A DNA stretch of 64,000 bases. Origin: Marispirochaeta sp963667435. Lineage in GTDB: Bacteria > Spirochaetota > Spirochaetia > JC444 > Marispirochaetaceae. Each line of letters starts with the position of its first letter. The first letter of the stretch is position 1. This document shows, piece by piece, positions 40,211 through 53,445 of the stretch. The notes under the pieces are model-generated. The model was not told the origin of the DNA. It did not search any database and saw only the letters and a list, made by a program, of their open reading frames with translations. Both the position numbers and the translations under genes were made by a program. The DNA is taken from the NCBI GenBank assembly GCA_963667435.1, contig OY763414.1, positions 682,001 through 746,000 of the forward strand, read 5' to 3'.

Positions 40211-40764
40211 ATGGAAAGCAAAATCTGCTGAATCATGGCCTGAAACATTTCGGTATCAACTTCATTTTTCAGATACTTGCGGATAGTCTTTCGTACAGGC
40301 TCAGGGAAACGGTTCCAGTAAACCTCTTCCCAGTCACCGAACTCCTTTTCAAGAGCAGCCTTCTCCCCTTTATCAAGCTGTCCGGTTCCAGCGGCAACAA
40401 ACTGCCGGATCATCTCAAGAAGAACTTCCCCGGGAACACCTTTTTCTGTCATGGAGCGCTTATCCGGAGTAGGAATCCAGGAGTCTATCAGTTGGTTCAG
40501 ATGCTCTTCGGGTATATCCGGAGCCTCCTTTACAATCATTTCCACCGCGAATTTCCGGATCATATCCCGTATGGAATCAATACTCCCGCCTATCTGCCCC
40601 TCTATTTCCCGTGAGGTTTCCCGGGCGACATTGCCAATATCAAGGCCTCCGTAACCCTTCTGTTTTTCCCGCCGGGCAAGAGCCGCCCGAACAGCCGCAA
40701 GTTCGTCGGCATCGGCGTGATTGAGGATAAAATCTAAAATGGGATATATCCGGTTGGTATCCAT
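40207..40764 (-). CDS. Hypothetical protein cotranscribed with ychF
   Basis: 185 residues, largely helical, no signal peptide. It begins MDTNRIYPILDFILNHADAD with AVRAALARREKQKGYG, and has a conserved-looking central IGGSIDSIRDMIRKFAVEMI. I do not recognise the family; the size and context suggest a spirochaete-specific protein. It begins at the ychF stop (TAATG), so translation is coupled. Its 3' end overlaps ccdB by four bases. Confidence 0.65.
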   Translation of the reverse strand: MDTNRIYPILDFILNHADADELAAVRAALARREKQKGYGGLDIGNVARETSREIEGQIGGSIDSIRDMIRKFAVEMIVKEAPDIPEEHLNQLIDSWIPTPDKRSMTEKGVPGEVLLEMIRQFVAAGTGQLDKGEKAALEKEFGDWEEVYWNRFPEPVRKTIRKYLKNEVDTEMFQAMIQQILLSI

Positions 40765-41873
40765 TACACATTAAACTTAAAGAACATCACATCCCCGTCC
40801 TTAACAAGGTACTCTTTGCCTTCCATACGCAGTTTACCGGCTTCTTTTACCTTCTGCTCACTGCCGTACTGAAAAAGATCTTCGCAATGGTAAACATCGG
40901 CTTTAATAAAACCCTTCTCAAAATCGGTATGGATAACTCCGGCAGCCTGAGGAGCCTTGTCTCCCTGATGGAAAGTCCAGGCACGCACCTCTTTTTCACC
41001 AGCAGTAAAATAGGTCCGCAGTCCGAGAGTGTCGTATGCCTTACGGATAAGCTTTGAAAGCCCGGATTCCTCAAGGCCCGCATCCTGCAGGAACATCTCT
41101 TTTTCTTCTTCGGAATCGAGAGCCGCTATATCCGCTTCAAGTTTACCACTGATAATAACCATCTCGGCACCTTCTGCAGCAGCAACCTTTTCAAGAGCCT
41201 TTGTGTAATCATTTCCGGCTTCTATGGCATCTTCGCCAACATTGGCGACATAGAGCTGCTTTTTCATGGTAATCAGCTGCAGCTCTTTCAAAACCTCAAG
41301 TTCGTCTGCAGTATATTCCAGACTGCGGGCTGCCGTTCCTTCTCCAAGAACAGTCTGCAGTCTCTTAAGAACTGAATCTGCAATCTCCGCTTTCTTTTTA
41401 ATATCTTTATCCGGCGACCGCAGGCTCTTGCTGTTTTTTTCAAGCCGCTTGTCTACTGTTTCCAGATCTGCCAGGGCAAGCTCAATATTGATAGTTTCCA
41501 CATCGGAAACAGGATCTACCTTATTTTCCACGTGGGTAACATCAGGGTCGTCAAAACAGCGTACTACATGTGCAATAATTCCTACTTCACGGATATTGGC
41601 GAGGAATTTATTACCAAGACCTTCACCTTTAGAAGCACCTTTCACCAGACCGGCAATGTCGACAAACTCAACTGCAGCGGGAATAATCTTCTGGGGAGGA
41701 ATTAACTCCACAATCTTATCAAGCCGAACATCCGGCACAGTAACCATCCCGATGTTGGGGTCAATAGTACAAAAAGGATAATTTGCCGCCTCCGCCGGAG
41801 CAGATGTAAGGGCCGAAAACAGAGTTGATTTGCCAACATTCGGCAGACCGACTATGCCGCAGTTAAGTGCCAT
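40764..41873 (-). CDS. ychF: Ribosome-binding ATPase YchF
   Basis: 369 residues. Walker A GLPNVGKST at the N-terminus, the YchF Switch region FVDIAGLVKGASKGEGLGN, and NVGED in place of the usual NKxD guanine motif, which is why the family prefers ATP. The C-terminal TGS domain ends YLVKDGDVMFFKFNV, the typical terminus. YchF (OLA1) binds the ribosome and is linked to stress response and iron or redox sensing in several bacteria. Confidence 0.96.
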   Translation of the reverse strand: MALNCGIVGLPNVGKSTLFSALTSAPAEAANYPFCTIDPNIGMVTVPDVRLDKIVELIPPQKIIPAAVEFVDIAGLVKGASKGEGLGNKFLANIREVGIIAHVVRCFDDPDVTHVENKVDPVSDVETINIELALADLETVDKRLEKNSKSLRSPDKDIKKKAEIADSVLKRLQTVLGEGTAARSLEYTADELEVLKELQLITMKKQLYVANVGEDAIEAGNDYTKALEKVAAAEGAEMVIISGKLEADIAALDSEEEKEMFLQDAGLEESGLSKLIRKAYDTLGLRTYFTAGEKEVRAWTFHQGDKAPQAAGVIHTDFEKGFIKADVYHCEDLFQYGSEQKVKEAGKLRMEGKEYLVKDGDVMFFKFNV

Positions 41874-41952
41874 ATATATTCTCTCTTATTTGAAGTTTTA
41901 CAAGTGGTGACATATTTATACGCTTTCTTATCAATCTTTTCAATCCGGCGGC

Positions 41953-43143
41953 TTATGCCCTTTTTTCCGGGATCATGAAGATGAGGGGAAGGACTCCCAG
42001 AGACCAGAAAACTATGTAAAAATAAATGGCTTCATAGCCAAACCGCTCTACCAGAACACCTACAATAAAAACAACAAGCGCACGGACGCTGAAATTAATT
42101 GTCATATAAAGCCCGTTTGCAAGGGCCGGAGAACGGGCCCCTGCATCCTGAACAAGGGCAAGCAGCACCGGTCCGGAAGCAAATAAAAAGAATCCCAATA
42201 CAGCCAATATGGGAATATAAAACTCCTCCGGAGCCTTTAAAAAAGTCCACATGAGTACAGGGCAGATCAAACCAGAAATGTAGAGTGTATTTTTACGGCC
42301 GATTTTATCAGATATTGAACCGGCAAAAAATGTTCCCGCAGCACCGGCGAACTGCAGCACGGAGAGCATAAAACTGGCTTCCACGAGGGACTTACCCTGA
42401 TACAGGAGATAAGCAGGCAGATACAGGGTAACCGCAATTTTCAAGGCCATCATAAACGATGTATATCCGGTAATTGATCCGAACAGGGGAAGCATTTCTC
42501 TTATACCCGTGCCGGCGTCTGAATCATCTTTATGACGGGAAGAATAGAGCTCCACATTTTTCAGCTTCAGGTACAGCAGAAACGAGGCAATAAAACTGAA
42601 GGGAATAAGCTTCCATGTACCCTCAAGTCCCCAGACAGTTATGGCGCCGGTAATAATAAGTGGCCCCAGTGTCCGCGAAGACTCCCCTGCCAGCATATAC
42701 CAGCTCATACCTCTGCCAGTTTGAGTTCCGGCAAAGCGCTTTATCATAACCGGAGCGGGAACATGAAAAAATGAGGCACTTATACCCATAACCAGCAAAA
42801 GAATACAGGCAACAGCATAGCTCGGAGCAAGGCCCAGAAGGCTCATGGTTATTGCCGTAACCACCGGAGTAAGAATAATAAAGTACCGGGTCCGCAGCTT
42901 ATCGACAATATAGCCGAAAAGTGGATTCAGTAGCGATGGAAGATTGCGTATTGAATCGAGCATCCCCCCCAGGGCGAGGGAAATACCCAGTTTTGCCACC
43001 AGAAGCGGAACTAAGGGCGCCAGGAATGCAGAATATATATCATGCAGCATGTGTCCGAAAGAGACAACAAGAACCTTATCGCCCTGATAGCCCTTTTCGT
43101 AAACAGCATCGTCTTGAACAGAAGTGTTAATTTTGTCAGTCAT
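41953..43143 (-). CDS. MFS transporter, fosmidomycin-resistance type
   Basis: 396 residues from ATG 43143 with about 12 hydrophobic segments. The N-terminus FGHMLHDIYSAFLAPLVPLL resembles the Fsr family of drug/proton antiporters, and a second motif GSISDKIGRKNTLYIS is a typical MFS loop. The substrate is not predictable. A promoter with TATAAT and a palindrome lie upstream, so it is transcribed independently of the serine lyase gene. Confidence 0.8.
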   Translation of the reverse strand: MTDKINTSVQDDAVYEKGYQGDKVLVVSFGHMLHDIYSAFLAPLVPLLVAKLGISLALGGMLDSIRNLPSLLNPLFGYIVDKLRTRYFIILTPVVTAITMSLLGLAPSYAVACILLLVMGISASFFHVPAPVMIKRFAGTQTGRGMSWYMLAGESSRTLGPLIITGAITVWGLEGTWKLIPFSFIASFLLYLKLKNVELYSSRHKDDSDAGTGIREMLPLFGSITGYTSFMMALKIAVTLYLPAYLLYQGKSLVEASFMLSVLQFAGAAGTFFAGSISDKIGRKNTLYISGLICPVLMWTFLKAPEEFYIPILAVLGFFLFASGPVLLALVQDAGARSPALANGLYMTINFSVRALVVFIVGVLVERFGYEAIYFYIVFWSLGVLPLIFMIPEKRA

Positions 43144-43158
43144 ATATGTCCCGGATTT

Positions 43159-43214
43159 TTGAGAACAGGTCTCAAGGTTTAACTTATTATATAGAACCGG
43201 CAAAATACCTTAAA
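43159..43214 (-). promoter_or_regulatory. MFS promoter and leader palindrome
   Basis: Minus-strand TTTAAG (43209-43214), 17 bases, TATAAT (43186-43191). In the leader TTGAGA-ACAGG-TCTCAA (43159-43175) is a perfect 6-bp inverted repeat that could be an operator or an mRNA hairpin. Confidence 0.45.
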
Positions 43215-43239
43215 GCACTCAGCACCGATTTAAGAACTT

Positions 43240-44448
43240 TTATTGCAAAGGATGCCGGTAAAAACGGGCAAGTCCACCAAGGGCAGTTTCCCGGTAATCC
43301 CGGGTAAGGTCCTTTCCGGTTCTGTACATGGTTTCCACAACCTGGTCAAAACTGACAGCATGCCTTCCATCGGACAAAAGTGCAAATACCGCAATTTCAA
43401 CCGCCCGGGCAGCCGCCATGGCATTCCGCTCTATGCAGGGAATCTGCACCAGCCCCATAACCGGATCACAGGTTAAACCTAAATGGTGCTCCAACCCCAT
43501 CTCAGCGGCATACTCTATCTGATGAGGTGATCCCCCGAGAAGATGGGCTGCCGCAGCGGCCGCCATGGCACAGGCAGTACCTACCTCGCCCTGACAGCCA
43601 ACCTCGGCACCTGAAATTGAAGCATTATGACGTACCAGAATGCCAATCAAACCGGCAGTAGCCAGAGCCCGGTATATACGCTGCTCATTTACATCATGCA
43701 GATCCCGAAACCATGTAAGCACTGCAGGCAGCACCCCGGAACCTCCACAGGTAGGAGCGGTAACAACTACACCACCGGCAGCATTTTCTTCGGAAACTGC
43801 CAGAGCGGATGCAAAAAGATAGCCGTAATCGTGGGTTACACCCGAAGAATGCCGTAGTTTTGCCTCATAGGTCGAAGCCTTGCGTCCAAGTTTCAAACCG
43901 CCGGGAAGAACTCCTTCTGCAGAAAGCCCCCGCCTTACAGCATCACTCATAGCATTCCACACACCAGCCAGATGTTCTTCCAGCCCCGGTTCCGTAGAAT
44001 AAGCATATTCCCATAACGGAATACCTTCACTTTTACAATGCTCAAGAATATCTTCCAACCTGGTAAGGGAATAGGTGGAAACCAATTCACTGAAGCCCGG
44101 ATAAACGATTCGCCCGCCGCCGGTACTGTAGACCTCCCGGGAGAGCATTATTTCACTATTGGTATCCCAGGCAGCGAAAACCATCCCGTTCGGGTGTTGA
44201 TCCAGTTCTTTTTCCTTATACCAGTTAACTTCCTTAAGCCTGGTCCCGAACACCTTCTCCAATACCTGGTCCGTACCGTGTCCCTTACCGGTAAGAGCGA
44301 GGCTGCCGTACAAATCCACAGTGTAATATTCAGCACCGCCAGTTTCACCGAGAAAAAGCTCGGCCCCGCGTGCCGGCCCAAGGGTATGACTGGACGAAGG
44401 ACCATTCCCGATACGATACAAAGTTTTTATACCTTCCATTTCTGCCAT
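43240..44448 (-). CDS. sdaA: L-serine ammonia-lyase, iron-sulfur type
   Basis: 402 residues from ATG 44448 with GGAGG upstream. SSSHTLGPARGAELFL marks the small domain; the large domain has APTCGGSGVLPAVLTW, then EVGCQGEVGTACAMAAA, LTCDPVMG and IPCIERNAMAAA, whose Cys residues hold the 4Fe-4S cluster. It deaminates L-serine to pyruvate. The protein is somewhat shorter than E. coli SdaA. A promoter is visible 35 bases upstream. No serine transporter is next to it. Confidence 0.92.
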   Translation of the reverse strand: MAEMEGIKTLYRIGNGPSSSHTLGPARGAELFLGETGGAEYYTVDLYGSLALTGKGHGTDQVLEKVFGTRLKEVNWYKEKELDQHPNGMVFAAWDTNSEIMLSREVYSTGGGRIVYPGFSELVSTYSLTRLEDILEHCKSEGIPLWEYAYSTEPGLEEHLAGVWNAMSDAVRRGLSAEGVLPGGLKLGRKASTYEAKLRHSSGVTHDYGYLFASALAVSEENAAGGVVVTAPTCGGSGVLPAVLTWFRDLHDVNEQRIYRALATAGLIGILVRHNASISGAEVGCQGEVGTACAMAAAAAAHLLGGSPHQIEYAAEMGLEHHLGLTCDPVMGLVQIPCIERNAMAAARAVEIAVFALLSDGRHAVSFDQVVETMYRTGKDLTRDYRETALGGLARFYRHPLQ

Positions 44449-44482
44449 TGCCTGACCTCCGGAAAACGGTAGGATCAATATT

Positions 44483-44512
44483 ATTATAAGGTCAGGGATG
44501 CATATCGCACAA
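44483..44512 (-). promoter_or_regulatory. Candidate promoter of sdaA
   Basis: Minus-strand TTGTGC (44507-44512), 18 bases, TATAAT (44483-44488). An inverted repeat GTAATAA/TTATTAC lies further upstream around 44540-44570. Confidence 0.5.
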
Positions 44513-44751
44513 TTGTGGAAATATGTTTTATAACTGTGCATCGTAATAAATTTGGAGGAGGTTATTACACTTCGCAAGCACCGTGATGCAGGAACTTTCA
44601 GCTTGTCTTGACGCTTTTGTTATGCTATTACAAAACGCGCAGTTTAAATTATACAAATTGATTTTTTACACCTGAAAGCTCTCTGCCATTTGGTGGAAAG
44701 ACTTTCTCTACGCAGGCTCCGCCCTGCGGTAATCTTCAATTACCTTGGGTT

Positions 44752-44783
44752 CGCGTGTTTGGCTTCGCTAAGCCGCGCTGATC
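44752..44783. repeat. First copy of a 32-base hairpin repeat after 5S
   Basis: Starts CGCGTGTTTGGCTTCGCTAA. It matches the copy at 44835-44866 at 29 of 32 positions. Its core GGCTT-CGCT-AAGCC is a hairpin. The surrounding 44640-44921 region has no gene; it holds only T-runs and such hairpins downstream of the rRNA operon. Confidence 0.65.
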
Positions 44784-44834
44784 TTCGACCTCGCTCTGGC
44801 TTTTTTTGCTTTTTTGTGGTGTTCTGAACGGGAC

Positions 44835-44866
44835 CGCGTGTTTGGCTTCGCCAAGCCCCGCTTATC
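44835..44866. repeat. Second copy of the 32-base hairpin repeat
   Basis: Starts CGCGTGTTTGGCTTCGCCAA and differs from the first copy at three bases, two of which are in the loop or just outside the stem. Core GGCTT-CGCC-AAGCC. Confidence 0.65.
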
Positions 44867-44912
44867 CCCCGCGCGTTCCTCATCGCTTCGCTCTTGCGGT
44901 ACGCGCTATGGC

Positions 44913-44927
44913 AAAAAAAAAGCCAGG
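44913..44927 (-). terminator. U-tract directly after the 5S terminal stem
   Basis: Nine A residues on the plus strand (44913-44921) give nine U residues immediately after the 5S 3' end. The 5S terminal helix (GCCAGG/CCTGGC) followed by this U-run can act as the operon terminator. An inverted copy of the junction (CTGGC plus seven T) stands at 44797-44808. Confidence 0.6.
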
Positions 44928-45031
44928 CGACGTCCTACTCTCCCGCTTTCGCAGTACCATCGGCGCTGAAGGGCTTAACTTCCGTGTTCGACATGGGAAC
45001 GGGTGGATCCCCTTCGCTAAGGTCACCTGGC
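44922..45031 (-). rRNA. rrf: 5S ribosomal RNA
   Basis: About 110 bases with paired ends GCCAGG/CCTGGC and the conserved internal segment ending CCGTTCCCATGTCGAACACG read on the minus strand. It is the last gene of the rRNA operon, about 250 bases after 23S. That gap (45032-45283) contains no gene I can see. Confidence 0.93.
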
Positions 45032-45265
45032 AATAATTATTACCATTTCTTTTGTTCGGTCGCCATCGGACTTACGTCCTCCGACTCCCTTACAAGACAA
45101 GAAAGCTGTGAAACTTCCCTATCCTTCGTGCGTCTATCCCATTAAGGATAAACTATTTATGTTAACATAGATCCCTTGAAAAACGGACGGGTTTTCCGGC
45201 CGACTTTTCATACGTAGGGGTCAAGGGTAGTTGAAGGTGTAATCACCGACAACGACCGTAGAAAA

Positions 45266-45283
45266 AAGGAGCACACAATAATA

Positions 45284-45292
<9 letters not shown>
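45266..45292 (-). other. 3' half of the 23S processing stem
   Basis: This stretch pairs with 48207-48233: AAGGAGCACA and ATATGGTCAAGC here match GCTTGACCATAT and TGTGCTCCTT there. Such stems flanking 23S are the RNase III processing sites of rRNA operons. Confidence 0.7.
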
Positions 45293-48206
<2,914 letters not shown>

Positions 48207-48215
<9 letters not shown>

Positions 48216-48233
48216 TATTAGTTTGTGCTCCTT
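48207..48233 (-). other. 5' half of the 23S processing stem
   Basis: Complementary to 45266-45292 over about 25 bases with one or two mismatches, across the 23S gene. Confidence 0.7.
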
Positions 48234-48452
48234 CTTATGGCGGCCGCCCAAGCTAGTATTTTAAAAAATAGTAGCTTGGTCTCCCTTGGTCCTGTTGCCC
48301 AGATAAAACCCGGCAGAGCCGTGTTTTACTGGTCGCAAGGTTTTCAAGGTGCTGTTGTATCTTCGTACAACAAGCATTACAACCATCCCGAAACTCCCCT
48401 TTGCGATAAGACTACTTCCCATTTCATCTTACCGGTATGTTCCGGTTCTCTA

Positions 48453-48464
48453 TGTCAAAAGATC
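48453..48464 (-). promoter_or_regulatory. boxA-like antitermination site in the rRNA spacer
   Basis: Minus strand GATCTTTTGACA in the tRNA-Ile to 23S spacer. It resembles the boxA element of rRNA antitermination; a similar element is in the 16S leader (50584-50597). The rest of the spacer (48234-48504) has only a hairpin CCAAGCTA/TAGCTTGG at 48247-48278. Confidence 0.4.
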
Positions 48465-48504
48465 GAAAAAAAATAACCTAAGTTTAAAACCTTGGTTATT
48501 GTTA

Positions 48505-48578
<74 letters not shown>

Positions 48579-48759
48579 GGATATATAAAGATAAGGGCGA
48601 AGATTTCCGCTTATTAAAAAGCAAGTTTACCTTGTACGTTGTTTCATACTTATCCCGTCTGTATCCCATTTACAGAAGCTTTTTAGACTTGCGCCTTTAA
48701 AACCTCCGCTCAGCTTTATAGCTGATTGAGAACTATTCGTTCCAGTTCCCTTCTCGTAG

Positions 48760-50284
<1,525 letters not shown>

Positions 50285-50583
50285 ATAATAAGTCTCATAC
50301 AAGATGAGACTCCTAATTCACTAAAATAAGTTTGAATACTCAATTTCAGAATAAGCTGACTTATATCCGTCATTATTGAAATCAACAAAGGTTCCCGCTT
50401 TTTATTTCTCAAACCATTACCCACTAACAAGTTAGCAGACAATGATAAGATCACGGTTATCTTCGCCCCTTCTCATATTCCAGTTAATTCCAATACCCTT
50501 TATTTACAATCCCAAGGTCATTCACTCTCTCAATTTCAGTGAACCGTCCCTCTTAACATGGACTAAACAAGGCCGTATCGGCT

Positions 50584-50597
50584 GTCTTTTAAAGATC
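50584..50597 (-). promoter_or_regulatory. boxA-like element in the 16S leader
   Basis: Minus strand TGATCTTTAAAAGA, about 300 bases before the 16S start. It matches the boxA antitermination consensus (TGCTCTTTAA) well. Confidence 0.5.
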
Positions 50598-50652
50598 ATT
50601 CATGACGCTTTACCTTCAGGGTGACTCACCCCGTCGCTTCAGCGTGATCGCA

Positions 50653-50682
50653 GTTATATCATTCGGCGCCACTCAGTGTCAA
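50653..50682 (-). promoter_or_regulatory. Candidate rRNA promoter P2
   Basis: Minus-strand TTGACA (50677-50682), 18 bases, TATAAC (50653-50658), then a GC-rich discriminator (TGCGATC). About 360 bases before 16S. Confidence 0.55.
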
Positions 50683-50862
50683 CCCGCTTCAACAGGTTTT
50701 TTCAAACTCACCGCAGTGAGCCGGAGTAGCATAAAGCACGATTAAGTCGTGATTCCGCCGAAAGATAGCAGAACCATAAACAAGCAGAAAGAAAAACGTT
50801 GCTGATCTTATCGCTGTTGATTGGTTCTAAAAGGCGTCCCTCTCATTTGAGGAACGTTGCTA

Positions 50863-50891
50863 AATATATTGGATACCCGAGCTCTTGTCAA
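50863..50891 (-). promoter_or_regulatory. Candidate rRNA promoter P1
   Basis: Minus-strand TTGACA (50886-50891), 17 bases, TATATT (50863-50868). The -35 box overlaps the stop codon of the upstream HAD gene. Between P1 and P2 are hairpins such as CACGA-CTTAA-TCGTG and CTCAC-TGCG-GTGAG; there is no gene in 50285-50887. Confidence 0.5.
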
Positions 50892-51694
50892 CCAGCGGAG
50901 CCGATCTTTTTGCCTGATTCGAGGATAATTTCCGCTACTTCCGCAAAACCGAACCCAAAGGGTTTTTCAGTTATATACCCCGGTTTTTTTTCTATCAAAT
51001 ATAGAACGGACTTTATATTCGCCATACCACAGGAGAGAGGGAAATAACTGAACATCGGTTCATCGTTGGGAGAGTCGCCGCAGAACAGTACAGCCTTCGT
51101 CAGAGCATCAGGGCTTATTCCGAAATTGTCCGTCAGTATCATCACTGCAGTTTCAAGTTTACTGTACTGCCCGAACCAGGTATTCACATGAATAGAGCTT
51201 ATTTTGGCCACAGCCCCTTTCTCTTCACAGAGTGTTTTTATTTTCACTGCGGTATCATAATCGAACCGTGGAGGATCCTCTGCAAAATCAAGGGCGAGAT
51301 CATACCAGCGAAAGTCCTGATCCCTGGCGGTTTTCATGCCGGGAATACGGGTACAGACATACTCCTCTATCTCTTTAAGGCGATCCCGCACGTTCACATC
51401 AGCTACATCGGGATGCAGTTTCAGATCATATCCGTTTTCTGTTCTCAGCATACAGAATGCGCCGTTTTCTCCAATCACTGCCTCTACAGGCCACTGGCGG
51501 ATTATCATATCACACCAGCCGGCAGGTCTGCCGGTAACCGGGATTATTGTGAATCCGGCTTTATGCAAATTCCACAGAGCTGTATAGGCTTCCGGGAGGA
51601 GGTAGCCCTCTCGGGTAAGTGTATCATCTATGTCACAAAGAATATATTTCAGGCTGCACAAGTCTGCCCTGTTGAGCTCTTCCAACGGGAGCAT
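50888..51694 (-). CDS. HAD-superfamily IIB phosphatase
   Basis: 268 residues from ATG 51694, which has GGAG six bases upstream and lies next to the pgsA stop. HAD motif I is CDIDDTLTREG, motif II region PVTGRPAGWC, and motif IV FCGDSPNDEPMF. The cap type and length fit class IIB enzymes such as sucrose- or mannosyl-3-phosphoglycerate phosphatase. The substrate is not assignable. It ends at the rRNA promoter P1. Confidence 0.85.
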   Translation of the reverse strand: MLPLEELNRADLCSLKYILCDIDDTLTREGYLLPEAYTALWNLHKAGFTIIPVTGRPAGWCDMIIRQWPVEAVIGENGAFCMLRTENGYDLKLHPDVADVNVRDRLKEIEEYVCTRIPGMKTARDQDFRWYDLALDFAEDPPRFDYDTAVKIKTLCEEKGAVAKISSIHVNTWFGQYSKLETAVMILTDNFGISPDALTKAVLFCGDSPNDEPMFSYFPLSCGMANIKSVLYLIEKKPGYITEKPFGFGFAEVAEIILESGKKIGSAG

Positions 51695-51695
51695 A

Positions 51696-52286
51696 TTAAT
51701 CTCCGAAAGATTCCCTGAGAACCGGCCAGGCACCTTTAAGGTAGGTAATGAAAGATGCAACAGATGCAAATGCAGCAAGGATAAATACCGATAGAGTACC
51801 GATTTTAATAATATGGAGGAACTCTGATGTATTGCCCAGGCGGTCGAGCGAGACTGAAAGGAAACCCAGTACACCGGCAATTGCATATGTTACAGCCTTA
51901 AGCTTACCCCAGATACTGGCAGCCATGGCTTTTCCCTTGCGTATCAGTACCATTCTGAGGAATGTAATGGAAAATTCACGGTAAAGAAGTACAGCAAGTA
52001 TTATAACCGGCATTATCCCCACTGCGGTAAAACAGATAAAATAGGTAATTCGGCTTAGAACATCTGCAAAAGGGTCAAGCACCTTTCCAAGATCAGTAAC
52101 AAGGTTGTATTTTCTGGCAATGTATCCATCCATTACATCCGAAATTTCTATGAGAATATACAGCACCCAGAGCGCCACAATTGAAGGCAGGACAAAATTT
52201 CCTGTCCACAGGGGGAGCATAAATACAATCAGAAGAATAGGGGTAATGATTATACGGAAAACAGTCAGTTTATTCGGCAAATTCAT
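51696..52286 (-). CDS. pgsA: CDP-alcohol phosphatidyltransferase (PgsA-like)
   Basis: 196 residues from ATG 52286. The signature D-x2-D-G-x2-A-R-x8-G-x3-D-x3-D is complete: SDVMDGYIARKYN followed by LGKVLDPFAD. Several hydrophobic segments make it an integral membrane enzyme. N-terminal NLPNKLTVFRIIITPILL matches PgsA (phosphatidylglycerophosphate synthase). It makes the precursor of phosphatidylglycerol at the inner membrane. Confidence 0.9.
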   Translation of the reverse strand: MNLPNKLTVFRIIITPILLIVFMLPLWTGNFVLPSIVALWVLYILIEISDVMDGYIARKYNLVTDLGKVLDPFADVLSRITYFICFTAVGIMPVIILAVLLYREFSITFLRMVLIRKGKAMAASIWGKLKAVTYAIAGVLGFLSVSLDRLGNTSEFLHIIKIGTLSVFILAAFASVASFITYLKGAWPVLRESFGD

Positions 52287-52360
52287 ACACGAAACCCTAT
52301 AGCGGAGCAGAACACTTGTCAATAATGATTTACATTTGATACAGAAGTTTAACCGAAACC

Positions 52361-52651
52361 CTAAACAGCGGTATTATCCAGCTCTTTCAGAATCTCTACA
52401 AAATGATCCTTTCTGGCAAAACGGTAGAGAACACGATATCCCTGCCTGGTTTTTATGCGGATTATACTCCTGAGAGCCTTTTCCATCTCTTTGCGGGAAT
52501 CATATAATTTCACCTTTTCCCGCCCGGCATTCGGCTCACGGCCCCAGGTTATGGTAAAAGCATAGTCTGCAAAAAGGTTTCCCTGCCTGTCGTGTACAGA
52601 GTAATACCAGAAGTGTCCTTTGGTATCCTCTTTAAAAAAGGTAATAATCAT
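52361..52651 (-). CDS. WGR-domain-like small protein
   Basis: 96 residues. The core FTITWGREPNAGREKVKLYD contains the WGR tripeptide, and the following segment RKEMEKALRSIIRIKTRQGY fits the rest of a WGR domain. WGR domains bind DNA ends or nucleic acid in PARP proteins; in bacteria the small versions have no known role. No partner is clear from the neighbours. Confidence 0.6.
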   Translation of the reverse strand: MIITFFKEDTKGHFWYYSVHDRQGNLFADYAFTITWGREPNAGREKVKLYDSRKEMEKALRSIIRIKTRQGYRVLYRFARKDHFVEILKELDNTAV

Positions 52652-52671
52652 CCATCACCAGTATCGGCTGA

Positions 52672-53445
52672 TTATCCAGAAAAAGAAAGAGACGAAATTT
52701 CCAATTTATCCTGATTCCCTTCAATTTTATAGCTTTTTAAAAGATGCAATTTCCTTGAAGCAGGTGACACCTCAAACAGTGAAAGTATTTGTACTTGCCT
52801 TAATAATTTTTCAACCTTCAGGGCAAGGGGATTGAGCTCGATTCCATCCTTTTCAACAACCTTCTGTTTCTCATCCGGATTGGATCCGGTAATGTATTCT
52901 AGGAAAATTGCCTTGTCGGCGGGAAAAGGGAGAAATGGGCTGATGGATACACAGTAACCGTAGAGATGTATTGTTTCTCCACCTACACGATACACCTGCG
53001 AAAATCCAGGCTGCTTGAGTTCCACAGCGCTTACCGATTCTTCCATACGCAGAACAAACAAACTTGTAGTTTTGTCGTCAATACGCAGACAAGGATACGT
53101 TTTGAAGGCCATAAACATAACGACATACAGAAACGAAACAGTAAGAAGCAAAGCTGTTCCTGTTGTTCGAGGGAAGAAAGAAATCAGCATCCCTGCAGAG
53201 AAAGCCCCTGCAAGACCAGGCCATATATGCAGCAGGAAGGAATAATCTACAATTTCAGGTGCAAACAGAACCCCAAGAGAAAACGAAAGAAATGCCAGAG
53301 AGAGAAAAACCAGTGACGGGATTCCCGGTTTCTGTTTTCGAATTGCCCGTCCAAGAGAACTGGTGATAGAAATCCCCAGGGACATCCCCGATAGATAGAT
53401 CCAGAGATTGGGATTAGCAAGAAGAGACGTCCATGAAAGGTTCAT
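52672..53445 (-). CDS. Membrane protein of unknown function
   Basis: 257 residues with about five hydrophobic segments in the first 120 (for example LWIYLSGMSLGISITSSLGR, FLSLAFLSFSLGVLF), followed by a soluble C-terminal half of about 140 residues that is beta-rich (YRVGGETIHLYGYCVSISPF). I do not recognise it. It begins one base after the M32 peptidase gene ends, so it is probably cotranscribed. Confidence 0.6.
   Translation of the reverse strand: MNLSWTSLLANPNLWIYLSGMSLGISITSSLGRAIRKQKPGIPSLVFLSLAFLSFSLGVLFAPEIVDYSFLLHIWPGLAGAFSAGMLISFFPRTTGTALLLTVSFLYVVMFMAFKTYPCLRIDDKTTSLFVLRMEESVSAVELKQPGFSQVYRVGGETIHLYGYCVSISPFLPFPADKAIFLEYITGSNPDEKQKVVEKDGIELNPLALKVEKLLRQVQILSLFEVSPASRKLHLLKSYKIEGNQDKLEISSLSFSG

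Noticed and set aside
44540..44670. Short reading frame near 44595 (about 29 codons)
   Set aside because: It lacks a recognisable family, no good ribosome site is placed for it, and the region is intergenic and low in coding signal.
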